A program made the translations under genes and the position numbers. Below the pieces are notes generated by a model. The model had not been told where the DNA came from. It worked only from the letters and a program-made list of their open reading frames with translations, and did no database searches. From Venatoribacter cucullus (GTDB taxonomy: Bacteria > Pseudomonadota > Gammaproteobacteria > Pseudomonadales > Oceanobacteraceae): DNA of 64,000 nt. The stretch spans positions 682,001 through 746,000 of the forward strand of contig NZ_CP046056.1 in assembly GCF_016132445.1 (NCBI RefSeq). Reading direction: 5' to 3'. This document shows, in pieces, positions 1 to 8,694 of this stretch (positions are counted from its first letter, which is position 1; every line of letters starts with the position of its first letter).

Positions 1-1140
1 CATATTGGGCAGGTTCTCGAACATCACCCCGCGGTAGCTCATGCTCTGGTTTGGCACGAACGGCTGACCATCCACGCTCACCTGCATTTTGCCCAGCATC
101 TGCACCTTCAGGCCGGTGGCGGTAATAATAATATCGGCCTCCAGCGTTTTACCGGATTTCAGCAGAATGCCGTTTTCGACAAAACGGTCGATATGGTCTG
201 TCACCACCGAGGCTTTACCGGCGGAAATGGCTTTAAACATATCGCCCTCCGGTACCGCGCACAGACGCTCGTCCCAGGGATTATATTTCGGCGTAAAGTG
301 CTGCATATCGAAACCGGCCGGTAATTGTTTTTTTACCGTCCACTGCAGTAATTTCCGGGCGGCATTGGGAAAGCCTTTGCAGAAGCGGAACAGGCCCAGG
401 GTAATAGAAACGTTGCGACCGCGGATAATGCGGTAGGCCCATTTCTGCGGCAACAGCGCGCGTAATACCTTCACCATGGCATCCTGTTGCGGCACGGTTA
501 ATACATAAGAGGGTGAGCGCTGCAGCATGGTAATGTGCGCGGCTTTGTCGGTCATGGCCGGCACCAGGGTGACGGCGGTGGCACCACTGCCGATGACCAC
601 GACTTTTTTATTCTGGTAATCGAGATTTTCCGGCCAGAATTGCGGGTGAATAACCTGGCCGTTGAAATCGTCGCGGCCAGCGAATTCCGGTGTAAAACCT
701 TCCTCATAGCTGTAATAACCGGTGCAGCTGAGTAAAAAGTGGCAGCTGTATTCTTTCGTGCTGCCATCGGCCTGCTGTACGTCGACCGTCCACAGTGAGG
801 TGCTGCTGTTAAAGCGTGCCGCGGTGACTTTTTGCTGGTAACGGATGTGCGGTTCGACGTTATTTTCGGCGGCGGCTTCGCGGATGTAATTGCGGATATC
901 GGCACCATCGGCGATGCCTTTTTTGTTGTTCCAGGGCTTAAATTCATAGCCCAGGGTAAACATATCGGAATCGGAGCGGATGCCGGGGTAACGGAACAAA
1001 TCCCAGGTGCCACCGCTGGCGTTGCGGCCTTCCAGAATCGCAAAGGTTTTATGCGGTAATTCTTTTTTCAGGTGACAGGCGGCACCAATACCGGACAGGC
1101 CGGCGCCGATAATAAGAACGTCAAAATATTCAGTTGCCAT
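1..1140 (-). CDS. almA: AlmA-like flavin-dependent alkane monooxygenase, C-terminus cut by window edge
   Basis: This reading frame is open from an ATG at 1140 to the window edge (380 codons), so the C-terminus lies outside. Residues 8-19 carry an FAD-binding GxGxxG (VLIIGAGLSGIG). A GSGAT NADPH site sits in the middle, preceded by the flavin monooxygenase/Baeyer-Villiger fingerprint FxGxxxHxxxW (FNGQVIHPQFW). Long blocks such as LFRYPGIRSDSDM and FDMQHFTPKYNPWDERLC match my memory of Acinetobacter AlmA, a long-chain n-alkane monooxygenase. The beta-oxidation genes nearby fit use of the resulting fatty acids. A general class B flavin monooxygenase is the alternative; the substrate cannot be read from the sequence. 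Confidence 0.85.
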   Translation of the reverse strand, partial: MATEYFDVLIIGAGLSGIGAACHLKKELPHKTFAILEGRNASGGTWDLFRYPGIRSDSDMFTLGYEFKPWNNKKGIADGADIRNYIREAAAENNVEPHIRYQQKVTAARFNSSTSLWTVDVQQADGSTKEYSCHFLLSCTGYYSYEEGFTPEFAGRDDFNGQVIHPQFWPENLDYQNKKVVVIGSGATAVTLVPAMTDKAAHITMLQRSPSYVLTVPQQDAMVKVLRALLPQKWAYRIIRGRNVSITLGLFRFCKGFPNAARKLLQWTVKKQLPAGFDMQHFTPKYNPWDERLCAVPEGDMFKAISAGKASVVTDHIDRFVENGILLKSGKTLEADIIITATGLKVQMLGKMQVSVDGQPFVPNQSMSYRGVMFENLPNM

Positions 1141-1327
1141 AATCTGTTCCGCTGCTGTGTGGTCGTTATTGTTGTCACTGCGCTGAGCTGAGTAAGTCTC
1201 TGAGCGTTACTGTCGGGCAGGCGGCTGTAAAAAAACAGGTGCGGCCCTGACATCTTTTACCGGTGTGGGTAGGGCGGAAGCGCGGATGGGGTAGTAAAGC
1301 CCGTGGAATCTGGGTTTTGGCAGGGGG

Positions 1328-1663
1328 TTAGTTCAGGCCATGACGCTGCAGAGCGATGCGTCCGCTGGGGGAAATGACCACGCCTTCGGCGCGCAGTAAT
1401 TGCAGTTGGCGGGCATAAGCCGGGCTGGCGGGCGGAAAACTGCTGCGCCCCTGGGCGTTAATCACCCGGTGCCAGGGCAGGCGGCTGCCTTCCGGCAACC
1501 GTTGCAGCATTTGCCCCACCCAGCGGGCGCGGCGCGGAAAACCGGCTAAGGCGGCCAGCTGTCCGTAAGTAACCACCGTACCGGCGGGAATGGCCGCCAG
1601 CACGGTGTACAGCCGTTCGGCCGCACTGACGGCGGCCGTATCAGGCTGGTGGCTATTCGTCAT
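1328..1663 (-). CDS. atl: alkyltransferase-like protein (ATL, MGMT fold, no active cysteine)
   Basis: This 111-residue protein has the DNA-binding domain of O6-alkylguanine-DNA alkyltransferases, including IPAGTVVTYGQLA and RVINAQGR. The acceptor motif PCHR reads PWHR, so the alkyl-accepting Cys is replaced by Trp. That substitution defines ATL proteins such as E. coli Atl (YbaZ), which bind O6-alkylguanine and flag it for nucleotide excision repair rather than removing the alkyl group. The length is normal for the family. Its start codon overlaps the stop of the upstream SDR gene by one base (TAATG), so the two are probably co-transcribed and translationally coupled. Confidence 0.9.
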   Translation of the reverse strand: MTNSHQPDTAAVSAAERLYTVLAAIPAGTVVTYGQLAALAGFPRRARWVGQMLQRLPEGSRLPWHRVINAQGRSSFPPASPAYARQLQLLRAEGVVISPSGRIALQRHGLN

Positions 1664-2421
1664 TACAGACGCAGACCACCGTCGACTTCGACCACGCGGC
1701 CCGACATATAGTCGTTTTCCAGCAGGAAAGACACGGCGTGGGCAATTTCATCCGGTACACCCATGCGCTTGGCCGGAATGCCGGCAGTCATTTTTTCCAG
1801 CGCTTCCGGTTTCATGCTGGCGGTCATTTCGGTCGCGATAAAGCCCGGCGCAATGGCGTTGGCGCGGATGCCGTAACGGGCCAGTTCTTTCGCCCACACC
1901 ACGGCCATGCTGGCGACACCGGCTTTGGCGGCCGAGTAGTTGCTCTGGCCCATGTTGCCGGCGCGGGAAATGCTGGAAATATTGATGATGCAGCCGCCTT
2001 CGCCGCCCTTGATCATCTGCACCGCCGCTTCCCGGCCGCACAGGAATACACCGGTTAAGTTCACATCGATCACCGACTGCCACTGCGCCAGGCTCATCTT
2101 GGTGACTTCACCGTCTTTCACTTTCACCATCAGACCGTCGCGCAGAATACCGGCGTTATTCACCAGGCCATGCAGGCCACCGAGGTCAGCGCTGATAGCG
2201 GCGAAAGTGGCCTCCACCTGATCTTCTTTGGCCACGTTGCAAACGTAGCTGCGGCCGGTGCTGCCGGCCGCTTCGACCTGACGCAGGGTTTCCGCCATGT
2301 GGCTTTCGTCCAGATCGATAATGGCCAGACGCGCGCCCTTGCTGGCCAGATACACGGCCATAGCACGACCCAGACCCTGGCCTGCGCCGGTAACAGCAAT
2401 AACTTTATTGTGCAGATTCAT
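1663..2421 (-). CDS. short-chain dehydrogenase/reductase (FabG-like)
   Basis: This 252-residue classical SDR has a [11 protein letters not shown](P)-binding motif at residues 11-18, NNAG near residue 90, the catalytic Ser in the INISS region and YSAAK as the Tyr/Lys pair, and it ends with VDGGLRL. The start at 2421 is preferred because AGGAG lies about 8 bases upstream; the frame runs further upstream but the extra 48 residues look non-coding. Such enzymes act on 3-oxoacyl or 3-hydroxyacyl thioesters or on alcohols. With AlmA and the divergent beta-oxidation genes nearby, a role in fatty-acyl or alkane metabolism is likely; the exact substrate is unknown. Confidence 0.85.
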   Translation of the reverse strand: MNLHNKVIAVTGAGQGLGRAMAVYLASKGARLAIIDLDESHMAETLRQVEAAGSTGRSYVCNVAKEDQVEATFAAISADLGGLHGLVNNAGILRDGLMVKVKDGEVTKMSLAQWQSVIDVNLTGVFLCGREAAVQMIKGGEGGCIINISSISRAGNMGQSNYSAAKAGVASMAVVWAKELARYGIRANAIAPGFIATEMTASMKPEALEKMTAGIPAKRMGVPDEIAHAVSFLLENDYMSGRVVEVDGGLRL

Positions 2422-2525
2422 AGCAAAACTCCTGAAGGATGTGAGGCACCGGTTGGCACAAAACGCGGCGATTATAAGGAATGCCGGCCTGATTTGCCCT
2501 GTCTGGATTAATGTCGCGCAGAAAA

Positions 2526-2550
2526 ATGACCATTTTGTTGCTCTGGTCAT
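2526..2550. promoter_or_regulatory. inverted repeat ATGACCA-N11-TGGTCAT, candidate operator
   Basis: Perfect 7-bp arms separated by 11 bp lie in the middle of the 242-bp divergent gap between the SDR (start 2421) and the CaiB-family gene (start 2664). The placement fits a dimeric regulator controlling both directions. It does not match a regulator site I can name. Confidence 0.45.
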
Positions 2551-2663
2551 AATTTTAATGTGCATTTATGCCAATGATTGTGCGCGCTTTGCACATTGCC
2601 GCGGGCTGCCGGCAGGGGTAGCCTGAGGTTCGTCACGTCCTATAACAATAACGAGGACCCCGC

Positions 2664-3863
2664 ATGACTCTGCCATTAGCCGGTTTAACCGTGCTGGATT
2701 TGTCGCGCTTATTGCCTGGCCCAATGTGCTCATTGCACCTGCAGGATATGGGCGCGCGGGTAATAAAAATAGAAGACACCCACGCCGGGGATTACACCCG
2801 CAGTCTGGGCATGCCGAAAGGGCTGACCAGCCCGGTGTTTCATATTCTGAACCGTGGCAAAGAATCGGTGAGCCTTGATCTCAGCCATCCGGACGGGCAT
2901 CAGTTGCTGCTGCAGCTGGTGGCCCGCGCCGACATTCTGCTGGAAAGCTTTCGCCCCGGGGTGATGAAAAAACTCGGCCTCGGCTACGAACGTCTGTGCG
3001 CGGTGAACCCGCAGCTGGTGATGTGCTCCATCACCGGCTTTGGCCAGACCGGCCCCTGGGCCAATAACGCCGGCCACGATATGAATTACTGCGCCACCGC
3101 CGGCATTCTCGACCAGAGCGGTGAAGCCGGCGGGCCACCGGCGCTGGGTAATTTTCAGATTGCCGATCTCGCCGGTGGCTCACTGAGTGCGGCCATGGCC
3201 ATTCTGGCGGCGGTGGTGGGGCGCTTTCGCCACGGCGAGGGAAGTTATCTGGATATTTCCATGACCGACTGCGCCTTTGCCAATAACGTTATTCCGCTGG
3301 CCGCCATGAATTTAATGGGCAAAGCCATGCCGCGCGGGCAGGACATGCTCACCGGTGCGCGCCCCTGTTACAGCCTTTATAAAACCGCCGATAACCGCTA
3401 TATGGCGGTGGGCGCGCTGGAACAGAAATTCTGGCATCAGCTGTGCGACGTTTTGGCACAACCTGACTGGAAAACCCGTTACCACGATATGGGGCCGCTG
3501 GCCGAACAATTACGCGCGGAAGTAGCAGCAGTTTTTGCTGCTCAGCCTCAGGCGCACTGGCGTGAAGTATTTGCCGCCACCGACTGCTGTGTTACTCCGG
3601 TATTAACGCCGCAACAGGCCTTTGAACATCCGCAATTACTGGCGCGGGAAATGGTGCAAACCCTGACCACGCCACAGGGGCAAACCCTGCGCTGCCCGGC
3701 GACGCCTTTCTGTTTTAATGAACCAAAACCCCAGCATCTCCGGCCTGGCCCGCAGCAGGGTGAACACAGCGTCAGCATCCTGCAGAACCTGGGGATTACG
3801 GATACTCAAATTCAGCAATGGCAGCAGGTCGGTGTTATCCGGACGGCGTCTGAACATTCTTAA
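2664..3863 (+). CDS. CaiB/BaiF family CoA-transferase or alpha-methylacyl-CoA racemase
   Basis: This 399-residue protein is a family III CoA-transferase. It opens with LAGLTVLDLSRLLPGP and has GARVIKIE, the LNRGKESVSLDL block and a GHDMNY..AGIL segment. His and Asp in GHDMNY and Asp in QIADLAGG match the catalytic His and Asp of alpha-methylacyl-CoA racemase, so racemase activity is more likely than CaiB-type transfer. A racemase would let methyl-branched acyl-CoAs (from isoprenoid alkanes) enter beta-oxidation. It is the first gene of a plus-strand run, 35 bp before the acyl-CoA dehydrogenase. The start has GAGG about 9 bases upstream. Confidence 0.8.
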   Translation: MTLPLAGLTVLDLSRLLPGPMCSLHLQDMGARVIKIEDTHAGDYTRSLGMPKGLTSPVFHILNRGKESVSLDLSHPDGHQLLLQLVARADILLESFRPGVMKKLGLGYERLCAVNPQLVMCSITGFGQTGPWANNAGHDMNYCATAGILDQSGEAGGPPALGNFQIADLAGGSLSAAMAILAAVVGRFRHGEGSYLDISMTDCAFANNVIPLAAMNLMGKAMPRGQDMLTGARPCYSLYKTADNRYMAVGALEQKFWHQLCDVLAQPDWKTRYHDMGPLAEQLRAEVAAVFAAQPQAHWREVFAATDCCVTPVLTPQQAFEHPQLLAREMVQTLTTPQGQTLRCPATPFCFNEPKPQHLRPGPQQGEHSVSILQNLGITDTQIQQWQQVGVIRTASEHS

Positions 3864-3898
3864 CCCGTAAATTCAAATAATAAATCAGGAGCAACAAT

Positions 3899-5035
3899 AT
3901 GATTCCACGTCACGTCTACACCGAAGAACACGATTTATTCCGCGACAATGTGCGCAAGTTTATGCAGCGTGAAATTCAGCCGCACTGGGAAGAGTGGGAA
4001 GCGCAGGGGCATATTTCCCGCGAAGCCTGGCACAAAGCCGGTGAGACCGGTTTATTGTGTACCCACCTGCCGGTGGAATACGGCGGTTCCGGGGTGGATT
4101 TTCGTTATTCCTCCATCGTTATTGAAGAACAGGCCTATGTGTTTTCATCCGGCCCGGGTTTTTCCCTGCACTCCGACATTGCCGCGCCCTATATTCTGCA
4201 TTACGGCAGTGAAGAACAAAAACAACACTGGTTGCCCAAACTCTGTACCGGTGAAGTAATTACCGCCATTGCCATGACCGAACCGGGCACCGGTTCTGAC
4301 CTGGCGGGGGTGCGTACCACCGCCGTAGCGGATGGCGACGACTACATTATTAACGGCTCCAAAACCTTTATTACCAACGGCCAGATGGCCGATCTGTATA
4401 TTGTGGTGTGTAAAACCGACACCAGCGCTGGCGCTAAAGGCGTGAGTTTATTTCTGGTTGAAGGCACCCGTGCCGGTTTCAGCCGCGGTAAAAACCTGAA
4501 TAAGGTGGGAATGAAAGCGCAGGATACTTCGGAACTGTTTTTCGACAATGTACGGGTACCGAAAGAGAACCTGCTGGGCCAGAAAAATGCCGGTTTTATT
4601 TATTTAATGCAGGAACTGGCGCAGGAACGTTTAAGTGTGGCCATCGGTGGCGTAGCGTCAGCCCGTGCCTGCTACGACGAAACGGTTAAATACGTAAAAG
4701 AGCGTCAGGCCTTCGGTAAGCCGATTGCGGCGCTGCAGAATACCCGCTTTAAACTGGCGGAATTACGCACCGAACTGGATGTAACCCAGTGTTATGTGGA
4801 TCGCTGTCTGGAACTGCACTGCGAAGGCAAGCTGAGTGTCGACGATGCCGCCGCGGTAAAACTCTGGGCCACGGAAGCGCAGTTCCGCATTATTGACGCC
4901 TGCGTGCAGCTGCACGGTGGTTACGGTTATATGTGGGAATACCCGGTGGCGCGCGCCTGGGCTGATTCGCGCGTACAGCGGATTTATGCCGGTACCTCAG
5001 AAATTATGAAAGAGATTATTTCGCGGACGATTTAA
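3899..5035 (+). CDS. acyl-CoA dehydrogenase, long-chain (LCAD) type
   Basis: This 378-residue FAD enzyme carries out the first step of beta-oxidation. AMTEPGTGSDL (flavin-binding region), RQAFGKPI and QLHGGYGYMWEYP are diagnostic. At the position where MCAD-type enzymes carry the catalytic Glu (YEGT) this one has YAGT. A Glu instead lies in MQELAQER (residues 237-244, probably E243), as in long-chain and isovaleryl-CoA dehydrogenases. Together with YMWEYP this places it in the LCAD-like class, which also accepts branched chains and so suits the racemase upstream. AGGAG lies about 7 bases before the ATG. Confidence 0.92.
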   Translation: MIPRHVYTEEHDLFRDNVRKFMQREIQPHWEEWEAQGHISREAWHKAGETGLLCTHLPVEYGGSGVDFRYSSIVIEEQAYVFSSGPGFSLHSDIAAPYILHYGSEEQKQHWLPKLCTGEVITAIAMTEPGTGSDLAGVRTTAVADGDDYIINGSKTFITNGQMADLYIVVCKTDTSAGAKGVSLFLVEGTRAGFSRGKNLNKVGMKAQDTSELFFDNVRVPKENLLGQKNAGFIYLMQELAQERLSVAIGGVASARACYDETVKYVKERQAFGKPIAALQNTRFKLAELRTELDVTQCYVDRCLELHCEGKLSVDDAAAVKLWATEAQFRIIDACVQLHGGYGYMWEYPVARAWADSRVQRIYAGTSEIMKEIISRTI

Positions 5036-5151
5036 ACCATCTCAGTCAGAACAGTATGCCACCATGATGGTGCATTATTCTGCTGCCAGACACGCCGTGA
5101 ATGCATCCATGCAGGCTCCGCTGCCGCATCGATCCCCACGACGGGGTGAAT

Positions 5152-5180
5152 GCCTGATTTTATCGGGAATAAAATCAGGC
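5152..5180. repeat. 10-bp inverted repeat between acyl-CoA dehydrogenase and thiolase
   Basis: GCCTGATTTT and AAAATCAGGC form perfect 10-bp arms around a 9-base loop in the 240-bp gap between 5035 and 5276. No T-tract follows, so it is a weak terminator candidate. An operator or mRNA-processing hairpin is equally possible. Nothing else recognisable lies in this gap. Confidence 0.4.
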
Positions 5181-5275
5181 CCGCGGCAGAGGGTCTGTCA
5201 GCAAAACAATACACCCGGTGGCAATATGAAAAGTCGCTGATGGTTCAGTCTTGATGGTTAACAAGGGATATAAAA

Positions 5276-6481
5276 ATGACTGATGCTTATATATTTGACG
5301 CCGTCCGAACCCCGCGCGGCAAAGGTAAGAAAGATGGCAGTCTGCATGTGGTAACCCCGGTCAATTTAATGGCCGGCTTATTGCGCGATTTACAGCAGCG
5401 ACACCAGCTGGATACCCGTCTGCTGGACGATGTGGTGCTGGGTTGTGTGGAACCGGCGATGGAGCAGGGCGCTGATATTGCCCGCACTGCGGTATTAATG
5501 GCCGATTACGCGCAAACCTGTGCCGGTACGGTGGTCAGCCGTTTCTGTGCCTCGGGGCTGGAAGCGGTGAATATGGCGGCGGCCAAAGTGAAGGCCGGTG
5601 AAGCGCAATTAACCATTGGCGGTGGGGTGGAATGTATGTCACGGGTGCCGATGGGTGCCAGTGGCGGTGCGTATTACACCGACCCGTCGGTGACTAATAA
5701 ATTATCCTTCGTGCCGCAGGGGATTTCTGCCGATTTAATTGCCACACTGCACGGATTTTCCCGTACCGATGTAGACGCCTACGCGGTGGAATCCCAGCGG
5801 CGCGCCAAGCACGCCTGGGACAATGGTTATTTTAAAAATTCCGTTATGCCGGTTAAAGACCAGTTTGGTTTAACCCTGCTGGCGCACGACGAACTGATGC
5901 GCCCGGACGCCACACTGGAATCGCTGGCGACGCTTAAACCTTCCTTTGAGGTGCCGGGCAATATGGGCTTTGATGCCATTGCCCAGCAGGTGTATCCGCA
6001 GGTAGAGCGTATTCATCATGTGCACCACGCCGGTAATTCATCCGGCATTGTGGATGGCGCTTCTGCGGTATTAATCGGTACCAAAGAAATGGGCCAGGCG
6101 CTGGGTTTAAAACCCCGCGCACGCATCCGTGCCGCCGCCTCGGTGGGTTCCGAACCTACCATTATGCTCACCGGCCCGGCGCCGTCAGCGCGTAAAGCAC
6201 TGAAAAACGGCGCCATGCAGGCCAGCGATATTGATTTATGGGAACTGAACGAAGCTTTTGCCTCGGTCGTGCTGTTGTTTATGCAAGAACTGAACATCGA
6301 CCACAGCAAAATCAACGTTAATGGTGGTGCCATCGCCATGGGTCATCCGCTGGGTGCCACGGGGGCGATGATTTTAGGCACCGTGCTGGATGAGCTGGAA
6401 CGCCGGGATCTGAATACGGCCCTTATCAATCTCTGTGTCGGCGGCGGCATGGGGACGGCCACGATTATTGAGCGCGTTTAA
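5276..6481 (+). CDS. acetyl-CoA acyltransferase (beta-ketothiolase, FadA/FadI type)
   Basis: This 401-residue thiolase has the nucleophilic Cys at residue 91 in [14 protein letters not shown], the catalytic His in [11 protein letters not shown] and the second Cys in CVGGGMGTA near the C-terminus. It performs the thiolytic cleavage that ends each beta-oxidation round. AAGGGA lies about 8 bases before the ATG. It is followed 32 bp later by the hydratase/dehydrogenase fusion, so the pair forms a complete FadAB- or FadIJ-like module. The order thiolase-then-FadB is the reverse of E. coli fadBA. Confidence 0.92.
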   Translation: MTDAYIFDAVRTPRGKGKKDGSLHVVTPVNLMAGLLRDLQQRHQLDTRLLDDVVLGCVEPAMEQGADIARTAVLMADYAQTCAGTVVSRFCASGLEAVNMAAAKVKAGEAQLTIGGGVECMSRVPMGASGGAYYTDPSVTNKLSFVPQGISADLIATLHGFSRTDVDAYAVESQRRAKHAWDNGYFKNSVMPVKDQFGLTLLAHDELMRPDATLESLATLKPSFEVPGNMGFDAIAQQVYPQVERIHHVHHAGNSSGIVDGASAVLIGTKEMGQALGLKPRARIRAAASVGSEPTIMLTGPAPSARKALKNGAMQASDIDLWELNEAFASVVLLFMQELNIDHSKINVNGGAIAMGHPLGATGAMILGTVLDELERRDLNTALINLCVGGGMGTATIIERV

Positions 6482-6513
6482 AAGCATTGGCTTTTACGAT
6501 TTGAGGAAAGATT

Positions 6514-8652
6514 ATGAGTACTTTTACACAGGAAATCGACGCTCAGGGCCTGGCCGTTCTTACCTGGAACGATCCCAATGGTCCGGTCAATTCACTGGCC
6601 CAGAGTGCGGTGCTGGCACTGGGCAAAGCCATCGATGATTTACTGGCCAATGATGCGGTAAAAGGCATTGTATTAACATCCGGTAAAGCCGATTTTGTCG
6701 TTGGTGCCAATTTAAAAGAAATTCAGACCATGCCGCAGAATGCGGAAACAGTGCTGAATTTTGTCCGCAGTCTGCATGCCATTACCCGACGCATGGAGCA
6801 GGGCGGTAAACCCATTGTCGCGGCCATGAACGGCACCGCATTGGGTGGTGGTATGGAAGTGGCGCTGGCCTGCCACCATCGTATTGCGGCCGACAACCCG
6901 AAAGCGGTGTTTGGTTTTCCGGAAGTCAATCTCGGCCTGCTGCCCGGGGGTGGCGGTACGCAGCGGCTGGCGCGCATGCTGGGCATTCAGGCGGCGATGC
7001 CCTGGTTGTTGCAGGCCACACAGGCGAAAGCCAAAGAAGCCCAGGCGGCCGGTTTCATTAATGCCGTTGTACCGGCCGAGCAGTTAATCAGTGCCGCCAA
7101 AGAGTGGCTGCTGGCCAATCCGGCGGCCTGCGTCCAGCCCTGGGACGAGAAGAAATTTAAACTGCCAAATGGCGAAGTACAGTCAGCAAAAGTGGCACAG
7201 GTCTTTATGGGTGCCGAAGCCATGCTGCGCCAAAAAGGCATGGGTAATTACCGCGCGCCGCAATTAATTCTGCAGGCCCTGTACGAAGGCTGTCAGGTGC
7301 CCTTTGATGCTTCACTGGAAATTGAAGCGCGGTATTTTACGGAATTACTGCTGTCGGACCAGGCCAAAGCCATGATCCGCACCTTCTTTGTGGCGTTGCA
7401 GGATGCCAATAAACTGAAAAACCGCCCTCAGGGCGTGGATAAAAAACAGTTTCAGAAAATCGGTATTTTAGGTGCCGGCATGATGGGTGCGGGTATTGCC
7501 TATGCTGCGGCCATCAGCGGTATGCAGGTGGTGTTACTGGATAGCACTCAGACCGCCGCGGATAAGGGTAAGGCGTATTCAGATGAGTTGCTGAAAAAGC
7601 GTGTCGCGCGCGGCAAAATGACGGCTGAAAAAGCCACCATTACTCTGGCGCATATTCTGCCTACTACGGATTTTAAGGATCTGAAAGGCTGCGAGCTGGT
7701 GATTGAAGCGGTATTTGAAGAGCGCACCATTAAAGCCGAGGTTACCGCCAGGGCCGAAGCGGTGCTGGCAGACGACGCAATTTTTGCTTCCAATACTTCC
7801 ACGCTGCCGATTACCGGGCTGGCCGAAGCGAGTAAACGTCCGGCGCAGTTTATTGGCCTGCACTTCTTTTCACCGGTCGATAAAATGCCGCTGGTGGAAA
7901 TTATTCTGGGCCAGCAAACCAACCAGCAAACCCTGGCCTGGGCGCTGGATTTTGTTCAGCAAATTAAGAAAACCCCCATTACCGTAAACGACAGCCGCGG
8001 TTTTTATACCTCGCGGGTATTTAAAACCTATGTGTTGGAAGGCATGGCGTTATTGCAGGAAGGGGTGGCGCCGGCGCTGATTGAAAATGCCGGTAAACTG
8101 GCCGGTATGCCGGTCGGGCCGCTGACCCTAAGCGATGAGGTGTCACTGGAACTCATGGACCGCATCGGCCGCCAGACCCAGCAGGATCTTGGCGCTGCCT
8201 ATGTACCGCATCCGGGCGATGCCGTGGTGCAAACCATGGTGCATGAGTTAAAGCGTATCGGTAAAAAAGCCGGCGTTGGTTTTTATACCTACCCAACTGA
8301 GCCAGGCGCGAAAAAAACGCTGTGGACTGGACTGGCCGAACATTTTCCGGTCGCAACACAACAACCGGACGTGGAGACTGTCAAGCAACGCCTGTTGTAC
8401 GCGCAGGCGGTGGAAGCACTGCATTGCCGTGCCGAAGGGGTTATTACCCGCGCCCATGAAATGGATATTGGTTCCATTTTTGGCTGGGGTTTTGCCGCCC
8501 ATACCGGTGGGGTGATTTCCTTTATTGAAACCATTGAAGGGCTGGCGTCGTTTATTGCTAATGCCGATGCTCTGGCTGAGCGTTGCGGTAACCGCTTCCG
8601 CATACCGGAAAGTGTGCGGGATATGGCGGCCGCCGGACGGTCTTTTTATTAA
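6514..8652 (+). CDS. FadB/FadJ-like enoyl-CoA hydratase / 3-hydroxyacyl-CoA dehydrogenase fusion
   Basis: This 712-residue multifunctional enzyme has an N-terminal crotonase domain (about 1-190; ALGGGMEVALACHHRIA oxyanion-hole region and PEVNLGLLPGGGGTQR with catalytic Glu). A linker leads to an NAD-binding 3-hydroxyacyl-CoA dehydrogenase domain starting near residue 315 (IGILGAGMMGAGIAYAAA). HFFSPVDKMPLVEII and GRxFY at the extreme C-terminus are typical. It hydrates enoyl-CoA and oxidises the product to 3-ketoacyl-CoA for the adjacent thiolase. RBS GAGGAAAG lies about 6 bases upstream. FadB and FadJ cannot be separated with certainty by eye. Confidence 0.93.
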   Translation: MSTFTQEIDAQGLAVLTWNDPNGPVNSLAQSAVLALGKAIDDLLANDAVKGIVLTSGKADFVVGANLKEIQTMPQNAETVLNFVRSLHAITRRMEQGGKPIVAAMNGTALGGGMEVALACHHRIAADNPKAVFGFPEVNLGLLPGGGGTQRLARMLGIQAAMPWLLQATQAKAKEAQAAGFINAVVPAEQLISAAKEWLLANPAACVQPWDEKKFKLPNGEVQSAKVAQVFMGAEAMLRQKGMGNYRAPQLILQALYEGCQVPFDASLEIEARYFTELLLSDQAKAMIRTFFVALQDANKLKNRPQGVDKKQFQKIGILGAGMMGAGIAYAAAISGMQVVLLDSTQTAADKGKAYSDELLKKRVARGKMTAEKATITLAHILPTTDFKDLKGCELVIEAVFEERTIKAEVTARAEAVLADDAIFASNTSTLPITGLAEASKRPAQFIGLHFFSPVDKMPLVEIILGQQTNQQTLAWALDFVQQIKKTPITVNDSRGFYTSRVFKTYVLEGMALLQEGVAPALIENAGKLAGMPVGPLTLSDEVSLELMDRIGRQTQQDLGAAYVPHPGDAVVQTMVHELKRIGKKAGVGFYTYPTEPGAKKTLWTGLAEHFPVATQQPDVETVKQRLLYAQAVEALHCRAEGVITRAHEMDIGSIFGWGFAAHTGGVISFIETIEGLASFIANADALAERCGNRFRIPESVRDMAAAGRSFY

Positions 8653-8671
8653 GGAGTGTAAATGCGGGAGC

Positions 8672-8694
8672 AGAGCGGGCTTCAGGCCCGCTCT
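8672..8694. terminator. G+C-rich hairpin between convergent genes
   Basis: AGAGCGGGC and GCCCGCTCT form a 9-bp stem with a 5-base loop just after the FadB/J-like gene. The hairpin overlaps the stop codon of the convergent HD-GYP remnant at 8682-8684. No clear T-tract is present on either strand, so terminator function is uncertain. Confidence 0.35.

Noticed and set aside
1141-1327. Possible small gene between almA-like gene and atl
   Set aside because: A 61-residue minus-strand frame exists but has no RBS or family resemblance; I see only intergenic DNA.
1328-1663. Loss of the active-site Cys as a sign of a dead alkyltransferase
   Set aside because: Trp at this position is the normal, functional state of ATL proteins.
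2422-2565. N-terminal extension of the SDR to 2565
   Set aside because: The extra 48 residues do not resemble SDRs, while the ATG at 2421 has a strong RBS and begins right at the Rossmann fold.
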